From positions 1,712,312 to 1,776,311 of the forward strand of contig NC_087084.1 in NCBI RefSeq assembly GCF_026151205.1: a stretch of DNA of 64,000 nucleotides, read 5' to 3'. The notes beneath the pieces are model-generated. The model was not told the origin of the DNA and searched no databases. It saw only the letters and a program-made list of their open reading frames with translations. Below are positions 1 to 12,500 of this stretch, piece by piece; positions within the stretch are counted from its first letter, which is position 1, and each line of letters opens with the position of its first letter. Origin of the DNA: Bolinopsis microptera. Lineage: Eukaryota; Ctenophora; Tentaculata; Lobata; Bolinopsidae. The translations under genes were made by a program, and so were the position numbers.

Positions 1-418
1 ATTAGGCTGGGGGAGGGTGGGTATTAGGCTGGAGGAGGGTGGGTATTAGGCTGGGCCCTGGGGTGGGTATTAGGCTGGAGGAGGGTGGGTATTAGGCTGG
101 AGGAGGGTGGGTATTAGGCTGGAGGAGGGTGGGTATTAGGCTGGAGGAGGGTGGGTATTAGGCTGGGCCCTGGGGTGGGTATTAGGCTGGAGGAGGGTGG
201 GTATTAGGCTGGGGGAGGGTGGGTATTAGGCTGGGCCCTGGGGTGGGTATTAGGCTGGAGGAGGGTGGGTATTAGGCTGGAGGAGGGTGGGTATTAGGCT
301 GGGGGGAGGGTGGGTATTAGGCTGGGCCCTGGGGTGGGGGTGGGTATAAGGCTGGGGGGAGGGTGGGTATTAGGCTGGGGGGGGGGAAGAGGGTGGGGGA
401 GGGTGCAGCGGAGGGTGT
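1..418. repeat. 22-bp G-rich minisatellite
   Basis: About 18 copies of a unit like ATTAGGCTGGAGGAGGGTGG (22 bp), some with the variant GGGCCCTGG. It is probably in the gene B intron after exon 25 (gene runs off the left edge). The G-rich strand is the plus strand. Confidence 0.9.
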
Positions 419-517
419 AAGGAATATTTAGAAATAGGTGGAACACTTGTTTATTACGTTTATTTTTTACGGAACCTCTAGGGCAAACAAACAAACAAAC
501 AAACAAACAAACCCCAC

Positions 518-3500
518 CTTTTTTGTTAGTGATGAGAGCGTTGGGAACGTTTCTCTGTCTGCACATGATAGGGGCACATTGTGGCTCGCTGTTGCTCCAC
601 ACTGTGGCTGTTCCGTTCCATTTGCACGTGCGCTCGCACGTACTCGTGCATGGGAAACTGCAGCTGTTACATTGCACGTGCAGTGTGTCTCCGCACTCCA
701 GGATTTCTCCTGATAGATATTAATATTTTTGGGTCATTTTATAAAACATCTATATTTGTGGGTACCGTAAAATTCATTAAGCTACATATTATTGTATTTG
801 TTAAATATTCAGCCTGTATAGTGTATATTTCCGGTTGCATTTAATAGGAATATATTGTTCCTAATGTTCCTAATGTTCCTAATGTTCCTAATGTTCCTAA
901 TGTTCCTAATGTTCCTAATGTTCCTAATGTTCCTAATGTTCCTAATGTTCCTAATGTTCCTAATGTTCCTGCTGTTGCGCCTACCTTGAGAAACCTCAGC
1001 ACCATTAAACAGATAGTTCCCATCCTCGTACGATGTAACAGCAGGACACTTCCTCTTCACACATGTTGGTAGCTCACCAGACCAGCTACCGTCTGGCTGG
1101 CAGGTTCTTGTAGCGTTACCTTCAATCTGGTGGAGTCTATGTTATTACCATGGTTACTGTGTTACTGTGGTTACCAGTAACTGTGTTACTGGCAGGTTCT
1201 TGTAGCGTTACCTTCAATCTGGTGGAGTCTGTGTTATTACCATGGTTACTGAGGTTACCAGTAACTGTGTTGCTGGACACCGGTTGGGAGGTGAGCGATG
1301 TCACGTATCGATATATATTATATATATAGCTCCTCGAAGTTAAAAATATAATAAACTAATAAAGAACAGTACCTCATAACAAGGACTGTCACAATAGTAG
1401 TTTATTTGGTAGGAGCAGTAGTGAGCTCCACCAGATCTGATGGATAAGTGAGCATCTCCGCTAGCTTCTACTTCCACTGCTGGGTCCGCACACTGTTTCA
1501 CTGTATAGGAGTTAGGATTATAATTAGCACACTATATGGTAGTACAATTAGCACACTGTATGGTAGTACAATTAACACACTGTATATTAGTATAATTAGC
1601 TTCTTCCATCGTTAAATATTGAATATTTTGTAATCAGGAGACTTAAAAGAGAGTACAAAGGAGAGTATAAGATGAGGAGAACTTTTTTTCTTTTCTTTTT
1701 TAAAGCCCCTCGTAAGGGGGTTGTCTCTAATGGACTAATTTATTGATTACAATCATAATAAGTAAAAAATAAAGACCCCAATGGGCACTCCTGAAGACAT
1801 AACTACTAGAAAATATATCAAAACTAAATAGAAAAAACTGAGGACAAATGTGATAAAATCGCATCAAACTGCAAATAATGGAAGATACATTTAGGATTCG
1901 TTATTTAATGGCACGCAGCAGATAATAAAAAACTAACGTCTGCACTCAGGTAGGGTCCCATCTCCCCACTTGTTGTTGCAGCACCCCACCTCCGGGGTCC
2001 CCGCTAGTTCATAGCACTCGTGACAGTGATAACTCGCTCGTCCGGAGCAGCAGGATTTGTCATCGAAATCCTGGTTAACATATGGTCATTACAACGTTAA
2101 CAGAGGGTCATTACAATAATTATTCCGATTGCAATGTTTACAATTACCATGATTTGATGTGTCAATGATCAGAGTTGAAGTTTATTTGGGATGTATATAC
2201 GGAAATTGTACATGAACCGCTTCAAGTGCTTGTAGGTGCAGAAAACCTGACAGTGGAAACTAATACCTGTCACGTGACCTGACAGTGAAAACTAATACCT
2301 GTCACGTGACCTGACAGTGGAAACTAAGCTGTCACGTGACCTGACAGTGGAAACTAATACCTGTCGCGTGACCTGACAGTGGAAACTAAAACCTGTCACG
2401 TGACCTGACAGTGGAAACTAAAACCTGTCACGTGACCTGACAGTGGAAACTAAGCTGTCACGTGACCTGACAGTGGAAACTAATACCTGTCACGTGACCT
2501 GACAGTGGAAACTAATACCTGTCACGTGACCTGACAGTGGAAACTAATACCTGTCACGTGACCTGACAGTGGAAACTAAGCTGTCACGTGACCTGACAGT
2601 GGAAACTAATACCTGTCACGTGACCTGACAGTGGAAACTAAGCTGTCACGTGACCTGACAGTGGAAACTAATACCTGTCACGTGACCTGACAGTGGAAAC
2701 TAAGCTGTCACGTGACCTGACAGTGGAAACTAATACCTGTCACGTGACCTGACAGTGGAAACTAATACCTGTCACGTGACCTGACAGTGGAAACTAAGCT
2801 GTCACGTGACCTGACAGTGGAAACTAATACCTGTCACGTGACCTGACAGTGGAAACTAAGCTGTCACGTGACCTGACAGTGGAAACTAATACCTGTCACG
2901 TGACCTGACAGTGGAAACTAAGCTGTCACGTGACCTGACAGTGGAAACCAAAACCTGTCACGTGACCTGACAGTGGAAACTAAAACCTGTCACGTGACCT
3001 GACAGTGGAAACTAAAACCTGTCACGTGACCTGAACTCACCACCCAAGAGAGGGGACTAGCATTGATCTGCTTGTCAACGTTGGGAACTCTCGGATCTGC
3101 ACACTCGGTAACTGAAAGAGCAATACTTATTTAACCATCACACCAGATCTGATTAAATCAATATATTTATAATATTAATCAGAGTAGTGATCGGTATTCT
3201 AGAGTAACTAATAATGACCGATAAAGGAGCAAATGAATAATGAATATCCTACGTTTGCAAGACGGAGGACTGCTACTCCACCCAGCAGTTTTGTCACCGT
3301 TAGAGACACACTGTATGTCTGAGCCCCCAGTCATCTCGTAGCAGTTACAGTTACACTCTGTTTTCGTGCACTCGTACCCCACCTGTAGTGATGTGGTTTG
3401 GTTTGTTTTTTGTTTTTCTGTTTTTTTATTATTTGTTTTTTTTTTTTTTTTTGTTTTTTAAAACTTCTCATTTTTATTATGGTATGGTTTGCTGACTTCC

Positions 3501-6500
3501 TTCATGCTAGGTGGTTGATAACCAACTGATATTGCTTTTTTAGAGAGTGTAAAAATGTTGTTTATACAACTAAGAATTACCTTATCTCCACAGTTGTAAG
3601 AAGCTTCACTGTCCAACAAGAACTCTACAAAGTCTGTTAACCCGGGGGTGGAACATGTCTTAACTGAAAAATTAAGTTATGAGTTTCCGTCGCTGCTCAA
3701 AGTAATTAATAACTGTGGTTTTGATTATTTCATCTCCGTGCACTTACAGGACCTTATTTGAGCGGACATTAATTGGACGCTTGATGCCGTACAGTTCTAT
3801 GAATGTCTGTTCAAATAAAGTCTTTCCGTCCAAGTCCGTGGAAATATTTTAATAACTTACCCTTGCAGTCGGAGGGGTCCTTGTTCCACGAACCGTCATG
3901 TTTACACTCGATAGAATCGTGCTCATCAACATAATGACAGTTGTCTGTGAGGAGATTGTTATTAATATTTGCAGTACTCAGTAGTAATACTGAAAGACTA
4001 CTGAAAAACTTATAGCTTTATAGTTTAGACGTGTTATAGAATATAGATGCTACGTTAACTTTTGAGCACATAACTCATAAGAAACTGGGGGATAAACAGA
4101 ATGTTATGGAAATACCTTTAGGGTCGTATGAGATGCTCTCTTTGTAGAAGAAGGATAACTCTTTTCCTGCGTCATCAACACACTCTTTGTCGGTGTCAGG
4201 CTTTATACAGGGGTCATCTGAAAAACCAAGCTCAACTTACTTACTAATTAAGTTAATTAAAGGTAATTAACTTACTAATTAAGCTCAACTCATCACTCAT
4301 CACTCATGATGTGTATTCAAATCAAAGGTTAAAAAACTTATTCTCTCGTCCCAGGGTAAAGGTGACCAGGATACCTGGGCCCCTGTGGCAAACTTCCTGT
4401 TTGTTTTATTCTGAATATTTGTTTTATTCTGAACTAACTTACTAATTAAGTTTGATGGTGATCAATGATCATGTATACATGGTTAATATAAAAGGTTGCA
4501 TCTTTTTAAAAACAATTTTTAAGATATTTAAAGTTATTTTAAAAATAAAAGTATTTATAAAATCTTTAAAACTAAGTCTACTAACCACAAGGAAGGTCGG
4601 CCTCACAGCCCTCCAGTAGTGCTGCAAACCAGTACTTCTCCTGCTCCTCACAGGAACACTTGCCTGTATCTACATCTGAGGGTAAAGGGAGGGTAACAAT
4701 CTACATCTGAGGGTAAAGGGAGGGTAACAATCTACATCTGAGGGTAAAGGGAGGGTAACAATCTACATCTGAGGGTAAAGGGAGGGTAACAATCTACATC
4801 GGAGGGTAAAGGGAGGGTAACAATCTACATCTGAGGGTAAAGGGAGGGTAACAATCTACATCTGAGAGTAAAGGGAGGGTAAAAATCTACATCTGAGGGT
4901 AAAGGGAGGGTAACAATCTACATCTGAGGGTAAAGGGAGGGTAACAATCTACATCTGAGGGTAAAGGGAGGGTAACAATCTACATCTGGGGGTAAAGGGA
5001 GGGTAACAATCTACATCTGAGGGTAAAGGGAGGGTAACAATCTACATCTGAGGGTAAAGGGAGGGTAACAATCTACATCTGAGGGTAAAGGGAGGGTAAC
5101 AATCTACATCTGAGGGTAAAGGGAGGGTAACAATCTACATCTGAGGGTAAAGGGAGGGTAACAATCTACATCTGAGGGTAAAGGGAGGGTAACAATCTAC
5201 ATCTGAGGGTAAAGGGAGGGTAACAATCTACATCTGAGGGTAAAGGGAGGGTAACAATCTACATCTGAGGGTAAAGGGAGGGTAACAATCTACATCTGAG
5301 GGTAAAGGGAGGGTAACAATCTACATCTGAGGGTAAAGGGAGGGTAACAATCTACATCTGAGGGTAAAGGGAGGGTAACAATCTACATCTGAGGGTAAAG
5401 GGAGGGTAACAATCTACATCTGAGGGTAAAGGGAGGGTAACAATCTACATCTGAGGGTAAAGGGAGGGTAACAATCAGTGGCGTAACGTTGCCTGTTGGC
5501 GCCCCCCTGCCGAAAAAAGTGCCCCCCTGTTGGCGCCCCCTCCCCTTTTGGTGCCCCTCCTTAAAATTGAACAAATTAGGTGATTTTAGAGAATACGCCG
5601 GTAAAATCTCTAAAAAAGTGTGTATCTAGAGCAAAACGCGCAGTTTTGCTAGTACTTTAGTTAAGTTTTAGAAATTGTCCCACATTCAAACGACTATTTG
5701 GCGCCCCCCTAAGACGGCGCCCCCCTGCACAGCGGGGTCAGCAGGGCCTTTCGTTACGCCACTGGTAACAATCTGCATCTGAGGGTAAAGGGAGGGTAAC
5801 AATCTACATCTGCGGGTAAAGGGAGGGTAACAATCTACATCTGCGGGTAAAGGGAGGGTAACAATCTACATCTGCGGGTAAAGGGAGGGTAACAATCTAC
5901 ATCTGAGGGTAAAGGGAAGGTAACAATCTACATCTGACGGTAAAGGGAGGGTAGCAATCTACATCTGAGGGTAAAGGGAGGGTAACAAATACAAGAGCTA
6001 GCTGCCTGTATCTACATCTGAGGGGAAAGGGAGGGTAACAAATACGAGAGCTAGCTGCCTGTATCTACATCTGAGGGTAAAGGGAGGGTAACAAATAGCT
6101 AGCACCTCTTTTCAAGATGTTTTCATCATGGAAAGTATCATCGACAACCCAGAATTTCTGACAGGTTTTTCATAGAAACTAAAATATATCTGATATGATT
6201 TATCTGTTAGTATTGAGACTGGTAAATAGCGGACTTACTGTTACAGCAGCACTCCTTGACTGCATCCACGCAGTTTGTATACCAGCTGGACGAATCCAGA
6301 ACCTCAAAACATTGGTTAAAGTCACCTGAAGTATTTACCTTCAACAACAGACAAAACAATAGCTACGATATGAAAAAATTAGAGCAAATACATATAAACA
6401 GACTAAAAACAGCTCCTAACATATATATATATGTTCCTGTTGCTTTTAAAACAATTTTATCTCAGATAACGATGTTTAATAAAATGATGCAAAGACTTAT

Positions 6501-9500
6501 TTCGAAGATCTAATCAACACCGACTTTTAATGTGTAGGAGTACAGCTACAAAATATATATATATATATATATAATAAATAGTTTTTGTTTGGTTTCCCAA
6601 AGAGAGTGCTCGACTGCAGTTAAGCAGGAGCATTTTGGAAGTTTTTTTGGAAATTTTGTAAATTTTGATAATTTTGAAAATGTTTCATGATCGATAAAAA
6701 TTATTTTATAAAGGAGCAACATGTCATAGCGCTACAATTCATTATTCTATTTGGCACTGATGATTGGTATTGTTTTTATACATATCATGAAACGGATCGT
6801 TTGCCCGCCAATTTGATTTGTTTCAATTGTTCGAATTATAATGCTCCTGCTTAACTGCAGTCGAGCACTCTCTTTGGGAAACAAAACAAAAACTATTTAT
6901 TAGTTATGCTCCTTCGACTCGTCGTTGTTGAGCACTCTCGTTTGATAACCAGAATCAACAATTAACTCTCAAATACGGATCCTAATTCTACCAGCTTCAC
7001 GGAACTCAGTAAAGAATTTTCCTCTACCACTACACGAAGGCCAACGCAGTTTACAACTTTAAAAGCCAAAGATATCTTACTACCTTACTTCATAGACAAT
7101 TTTAAAATTGGGACGGACACAATAAACTGTTTTTTTGGAAATTTTGTAAATTTTGATAATTTTGAAAATGTTTCATGATCGATAAAAATTATTTTATAAA
7201 GGAGCAACATGTCATAGCGCTACAATTCATTATTCTATTTGGCACTGATGATTGGTATTGTTTTTATACATATCATGAAACGGATCGTTTGCCCGCCAAT
7301 TTGATTTGTTTCAATTGTTCGAATTATAATGCTCCTGCTTAACTGCAGTCGAGCACTCTCTTTGGGAAACAAAACAAAAACTATTTATTAGTTATGCTCC
7401 TTCGACTCGTCGTTGTTGAGCACTCTCGTTTGATAACCAGAATCAACAATTAACTCTCAAATACGGATCCTAATTCTACCAGCTTCACGGAACTCAGTAA
7501 AGAATTTTCCTCTACCACTACACGAAGGCCAACGCAGTTTACAACTTTAAAAGCCAAAGATATCTTACTACCTTACTTCATAGACAATTTTAAAATTGGG
7601 ACGGACACAATAAACTGTTTTTTTGGAAATTTTGTAAATTTTGATAATTTTGAAAATGTTTCATGATCGATAAAAATTATTTTATAAAGGAGCAACATGT
7701 CATAGCGCTACAATTCATTATTCTATTTGGCACTGATGATTGGTATTGTTTTTATACATATCATGAAACGGATCGTTTGCCCGCCAATTTGATTTGTTTC
7801 AATTGTTCGAATTATATATATATATCTGAGATAAAATTGTTCTAAAAGCATATATACAGCTACAACATATATATTATATATATATATATATTACAGATAA
7901 CGATCATGTATAATAAATGATGCAAAAATAAACCCTGATGATTTGAGCCATACTAATGAGTCCTAATAGGACGATCTATGGATATATAATATATATAGAG
8001 ATACTGACCGGAGGGGTCCTTGAGAGGGTAGCACACTTGTTCAGCAGTTTCCTGACATTCAGATTCGTCTCTGCATAACTCGTCTACCTCTTCACCCTCC
8101 TGAAACGTTCAAATCTGCTGGTGATTTTTATATTTATTTATATTTATATCATTTGTTACTTACAGGTCAACACTTTTTTGTTTATCAAAAGTTGTGTGTG
8201 CTTAATATTTAGCTTGTATAGCAGAGTGTCAGAATAAAGAACGATGATATTTTATTGAGGCTGATAAACTTGTTCTGCAAAGTTTCAAATATTTCCGAAA
8301 TCTAACCAAATACACATTTACCAAAATGAAACATACATACTAACAAGTACAATAAAACAGAAAACTGCAGCACAAGTGTGCATGTAGTGTGCATGTAGTG
8401 TGCATGTAGTGTGTGCATGTAGTGTGTGCATGTAGTGTGTGCATGTTATGAAAACTCACACAAGTAAAGTCGCCTTCTTTCCATTCCTGAATATATTTCC
8501 TCTTGTTTTCCTTGAAGGTAAACTCCATGTCATTCTCATACCGGTCAACAAACTCACGAACATGACTGAAATATTATCAACACGTGTTATGACGTCATAA
8601 CACGTGGTGTGACGTCACACCACGTGTTATGACGTCACAACATACTCACGAACATGACTGAAATATTATCAATCTACATGGTCTGGATAATCAAAAAGGT
8701 TTGTAATATCATAGTCTTTTGACATGTAAAAATTTCGCTTATTGGTTTAATTCATTATCAAAGGAAGGTTTTAAATCCCTCAAATTCTCTTTTCACCTAC
8801 AAAACTTCGATCTGTTAGAATTTTTCTAGTTAGCTAGTAATAGTATGGGTTATCTACCTGTTGTCAAGGAAACCACAGATTCCTTTAGTTTTCTCACGGA
8901 ACAACTCCATATCATCCAAGTTAATTCTGATCTGCTGATGTCCATCAAACGAAACCTTCAATAAAATCATTTAAAAACTATTCACAATGCAAGTAAATAT
9001 TTCAACCCATTCAATAACGCTGAACGTTAAATTTCACATAAAATAGTAGAATAATTACCGTAATGTTTTCAGACAGTTTCACAGTGACGACCGGAACAAA
9101 TCTGCGGTCATCTTGCTGGGTTCGCACTTGGTGGTCTGCTAGAGAAATAATGTAGTCAGCTCCCTCTATAACAGAGCCCAGGTTCATTTCTATAGCGTCC
9201 ACTGTTACCTGGAGACAGAATGAAATTAACTTATATGGAGAAAAATTTAAATTAACTTGCCAAAATGACAGTTTGAATATAACTATAAGTACTGTATCCA
9301 GAATGAATGTTGTTAACTGTTAAGGCTGTACCTTTGGTCCAGATTCGAGGGTTATCACCGTACTAGCTGTTTTAATCGTGAACACAGTATCCATGATCAT
9401 CTCACCCTCCCTGCAAATTAGAAAACTATCGTCATAGGTTTTTAGGCTTTTAGGGGTTCTCATAGCTTTATGTTGTGACGATTATTGCATTTTCGAACTA

Positions 9501-12500
9501 AAATTCCAGCCTTTTTACCCATCCTCACATACTCCCTGCATGTCCCCTGTAAGGGGGTGGTGTTGCTCGTTCCAGGTTCCTGAAACTTCCCAGCAACTAC
9601 CCTACCCCTCAAAATAGGTTCCCCTACCCACCTCTCATGAGTAGCGGTAACAGAGTTGTTAGTCTCAGAGGAAGCAAACACCAGCACAGAAAGACAGTCC
9701 TCGTAGTAGTTGTAAGCCATGTCATCCCACGTGACCACGCTTTTAGCGGCTTTCTTCATCTTCTCGTTGTTGTCTGAGTTCACCAGCTGCTTTGTTTGGG
9801 CTACGTAACACTTGCCGTGGTCCGGCCGCTTGTAGACTGGGGGAATTACAGTTACCATAGTAACACTACCATATTAGGTCATGTTACCATGATATGTTAT
9901 TGCAAAGTATTAGGCAAAGTAACCTTTAAGGAATCAATAGTTTAGAAAATACCTCAACTGCAATGTATTGGTTCATTTTCATGAATACAAGCACTAGAGA
10001 AGTGTTATAGTCAGCTATTCCTTCTTTCTCTTTACTTACAAGGACAAATATCGAAGAGTAATCTGTTGGGGGTGGCAGCCCTGTTAGCAGATGGTGAGAG
10101 TGTGAGCGCTTCTTTAGTAGATCTGCTTAGTAGGACAGCCTTTAATCTGGCTACTTCTCCTGCCTGTTATAGTGACGTGTTACACCTTGAAGAATGTGAC
10201 GTCACAGCACGTGTTGTGACGTCACACAACGTGTTATGACGTCACACCACGTGTTATGACGTCACACCACGTGTTATGACGTCACACCTTGAAGAATGGG
10301 ATTATTTTTTAGATAAGGGAAATAAATTGGGGTCTTTACACAACGACAAGGAGGGGGGTTTAAAAAAACGTGAGGGGTCCCCAGTCTCCAGTTCACGCCC
10401 CCACAGCTAAGGACCCGGCATGTTAACTAACCTCTCTGATCATAAGGAGGTTCTGGATAGCAGCACCAGCGACAGCACCAGCCGCGTAGGGGGTGCCAGT
10501 CTCCTTTGTAATGCTGGTGTCGTCAGAGGAAGTTGCTACTGATACTTTCTCACCTGGGTACAGTGTATAATGCTATGTTGGCAGTACACTACAATTTAGT
10601 TGTTCTGAAGGGGTACCCTAAGAGTATTAGAATAATGAAAGATACATATTAAAATTCGGAATGAGACTGAGATTATATCCGCTAGCCTACGTTTTAAACA
10701 CAAAACACCCTCGTACCTGGAGCCCAAATATCAATACATCTGCCATAGTTAGAACTGGAGGACTGAGTGTCGGTCTTGGTGGAGGAAGCCACAACCATAA
10801 TACCAATCTCATCTGTCTGCGGGGGGGGGGGGGTTACAACGTTACCATAGTGACTATAGTAACCAGTTACTATCACAGTTACAACGTTACCATAGTGACT
10901 ATAGTAACTAGTTACTATCACAGTTACAACGTTACCATAGTGACTATAGTAACCAGTTACTATCACAGTTACAACGTTACCATAGTGACTATAGTAACCA
11001 GTTACTATCACAGTTACAACGTTACCATAGTGACTATAGTAACCAGTTACTATCACAGTTACAACGTTACCATAGTGACTATAGTAACCAGTTACTATCA
11101 CAGTTACAACGTTACCATAGTGACTATAGTAACCAGTTACTATCACAGTTACAACGTTACCATAGTGACTATAGTAACCAGTTACTATCACAGTTACAAC
11201 GTTACCATAGTGACTATAGTAACCAGTTACTATCACAGATACAACGTTACCATAGTGACTATAGTAACAAGTTACTATCACAGATACAACGTTACCATAG
11301 TGACTATAGTAACCAGTTACTATCACAGTTACAACGTTACCATAGTGACTATAGTAACCAGTTACTATCACAGTTACAACGTTACCATAGTGACTATAGT
11401 AACCAGTTACTATCACAGTTACCATAGTGACTATAGTAACCAGTTACTATCACAGTTACAACGTTACCATAGTGACTATAGTAACCAGTTACTATCACAG
11501 ATACAACGTTACCATAGTGACTATAGTAACCAGTTACTATCACAGATACAACGTTACCATAGTGACTATATTAACCACGCAACTATAGTAACCAGGCAAC
11601 CATAGTAACCAGGCAACTATAGTAACCAGGCAACCATAGTAACCAGGCAACCATAGTAACCAGGCAATTATAGTAACCAGGCAGCTATAGTAACCAGGCA
11701 ACTATAGTAACCAGGCAACTATAGAAACCAGGTAACTTAGTAACCATGCAACTATAGTAACCAGGCAAATATAGTAACCAGTTACTACCTCAGTTACAAC
11801 CTTACCAAGGTGAGGTTTAGTAATTATAAATGAGATCCATTGAGGTAATTAATTGATTAATTGATTAATTAAGCAAACAGAACTAACCGGAGAAATAAAA
11901 CTGCAGTGGTTGGAGGAAGAATCGCCAGCAGGTAGAACCACAAGTTGATTCTCAGCGAGTGTGTTCAGCTCACTAGGCACGGAGCCGGAGAGTGGGAAGG
12001 AAAGAAGGATTACAGCGCGGTGACCGGGGTTGGAGGATATGTGCTGCTGTACCCATTGTAGACCTGAAGTGCAGGATCAGGGTTTGGAATCTACAAAGAT
12101 ATTTGCTCCAGGAGTGATTATAGAGGACGTACTAGAAACTATTTTCCAGAAGCGATCACTGCCTTAAGTATATATTCGTGGCATCTAAATTCTCATCAAC
12201 AGTTATACTGTTCTTTAGCAGTGTTAAGTGTTGAAGAGGGCCTGTAGATCAATAACAAACCTCGAGAAAGAGCTGACGAGGAAACACTCGTGTGACACTG
12301 TGACACTGTGCCACTGTGCCACTGTGACACTGTGATAACTGTGACACTGTGACACTGTGCCACTGTGACACTGTGATAACTGTGACACTGTGACACTGTG
12401 ACACTATGACACTGTGACACTGTGACACTGTGACACTGTGACACTGTGACACTGTGAAACTGTGACACTGTGACACTATGACACTGTGACACTGTCTCAC

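Larger units (their letters stand above)
518..8099 (-). other. Gene B Cys-rich linker and CCP modules (exons 14-25)
   Basis: Exons 14-16 are a short Cys-rich linker (LCRDESECQETAEQVC, KECCCN, KCSCEEQEKYW). CCPs follow: exons 17-18 (CIKPDTDKE to PSDC), 19-20 (TCSTPGLTD, CGDK, CNCYEM, PPSC), 21-22 (ECADPRVPN, CHECYELAG, LPEC), 23-24 (QCADPAVEV, CDSPCYE, LPTC), 24-25 (KCPAVTSYE, CGDTLHVQCNSC, EPQC) and the start of the next. The extra-cysteine core seen in gene A is present. The intron between exons 15 and 16 holds the 31-bp satellite and an embedded MITE. That between 14 and 15 holds the 488-bp tandem repeat. Confidence 0.8.

Noticed and set aside
6256-6513. 85-codon plus-strand frame
   Set aside because: It overlaps gene B exon 15 on the other strand and continues into AT-rich intron; no features of its own.
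10661-11605. Long frames on both strands
   Set aside because: 45-bp minisatellite, divisible by 3. Only 10717-10816 (minus) is a real exon.
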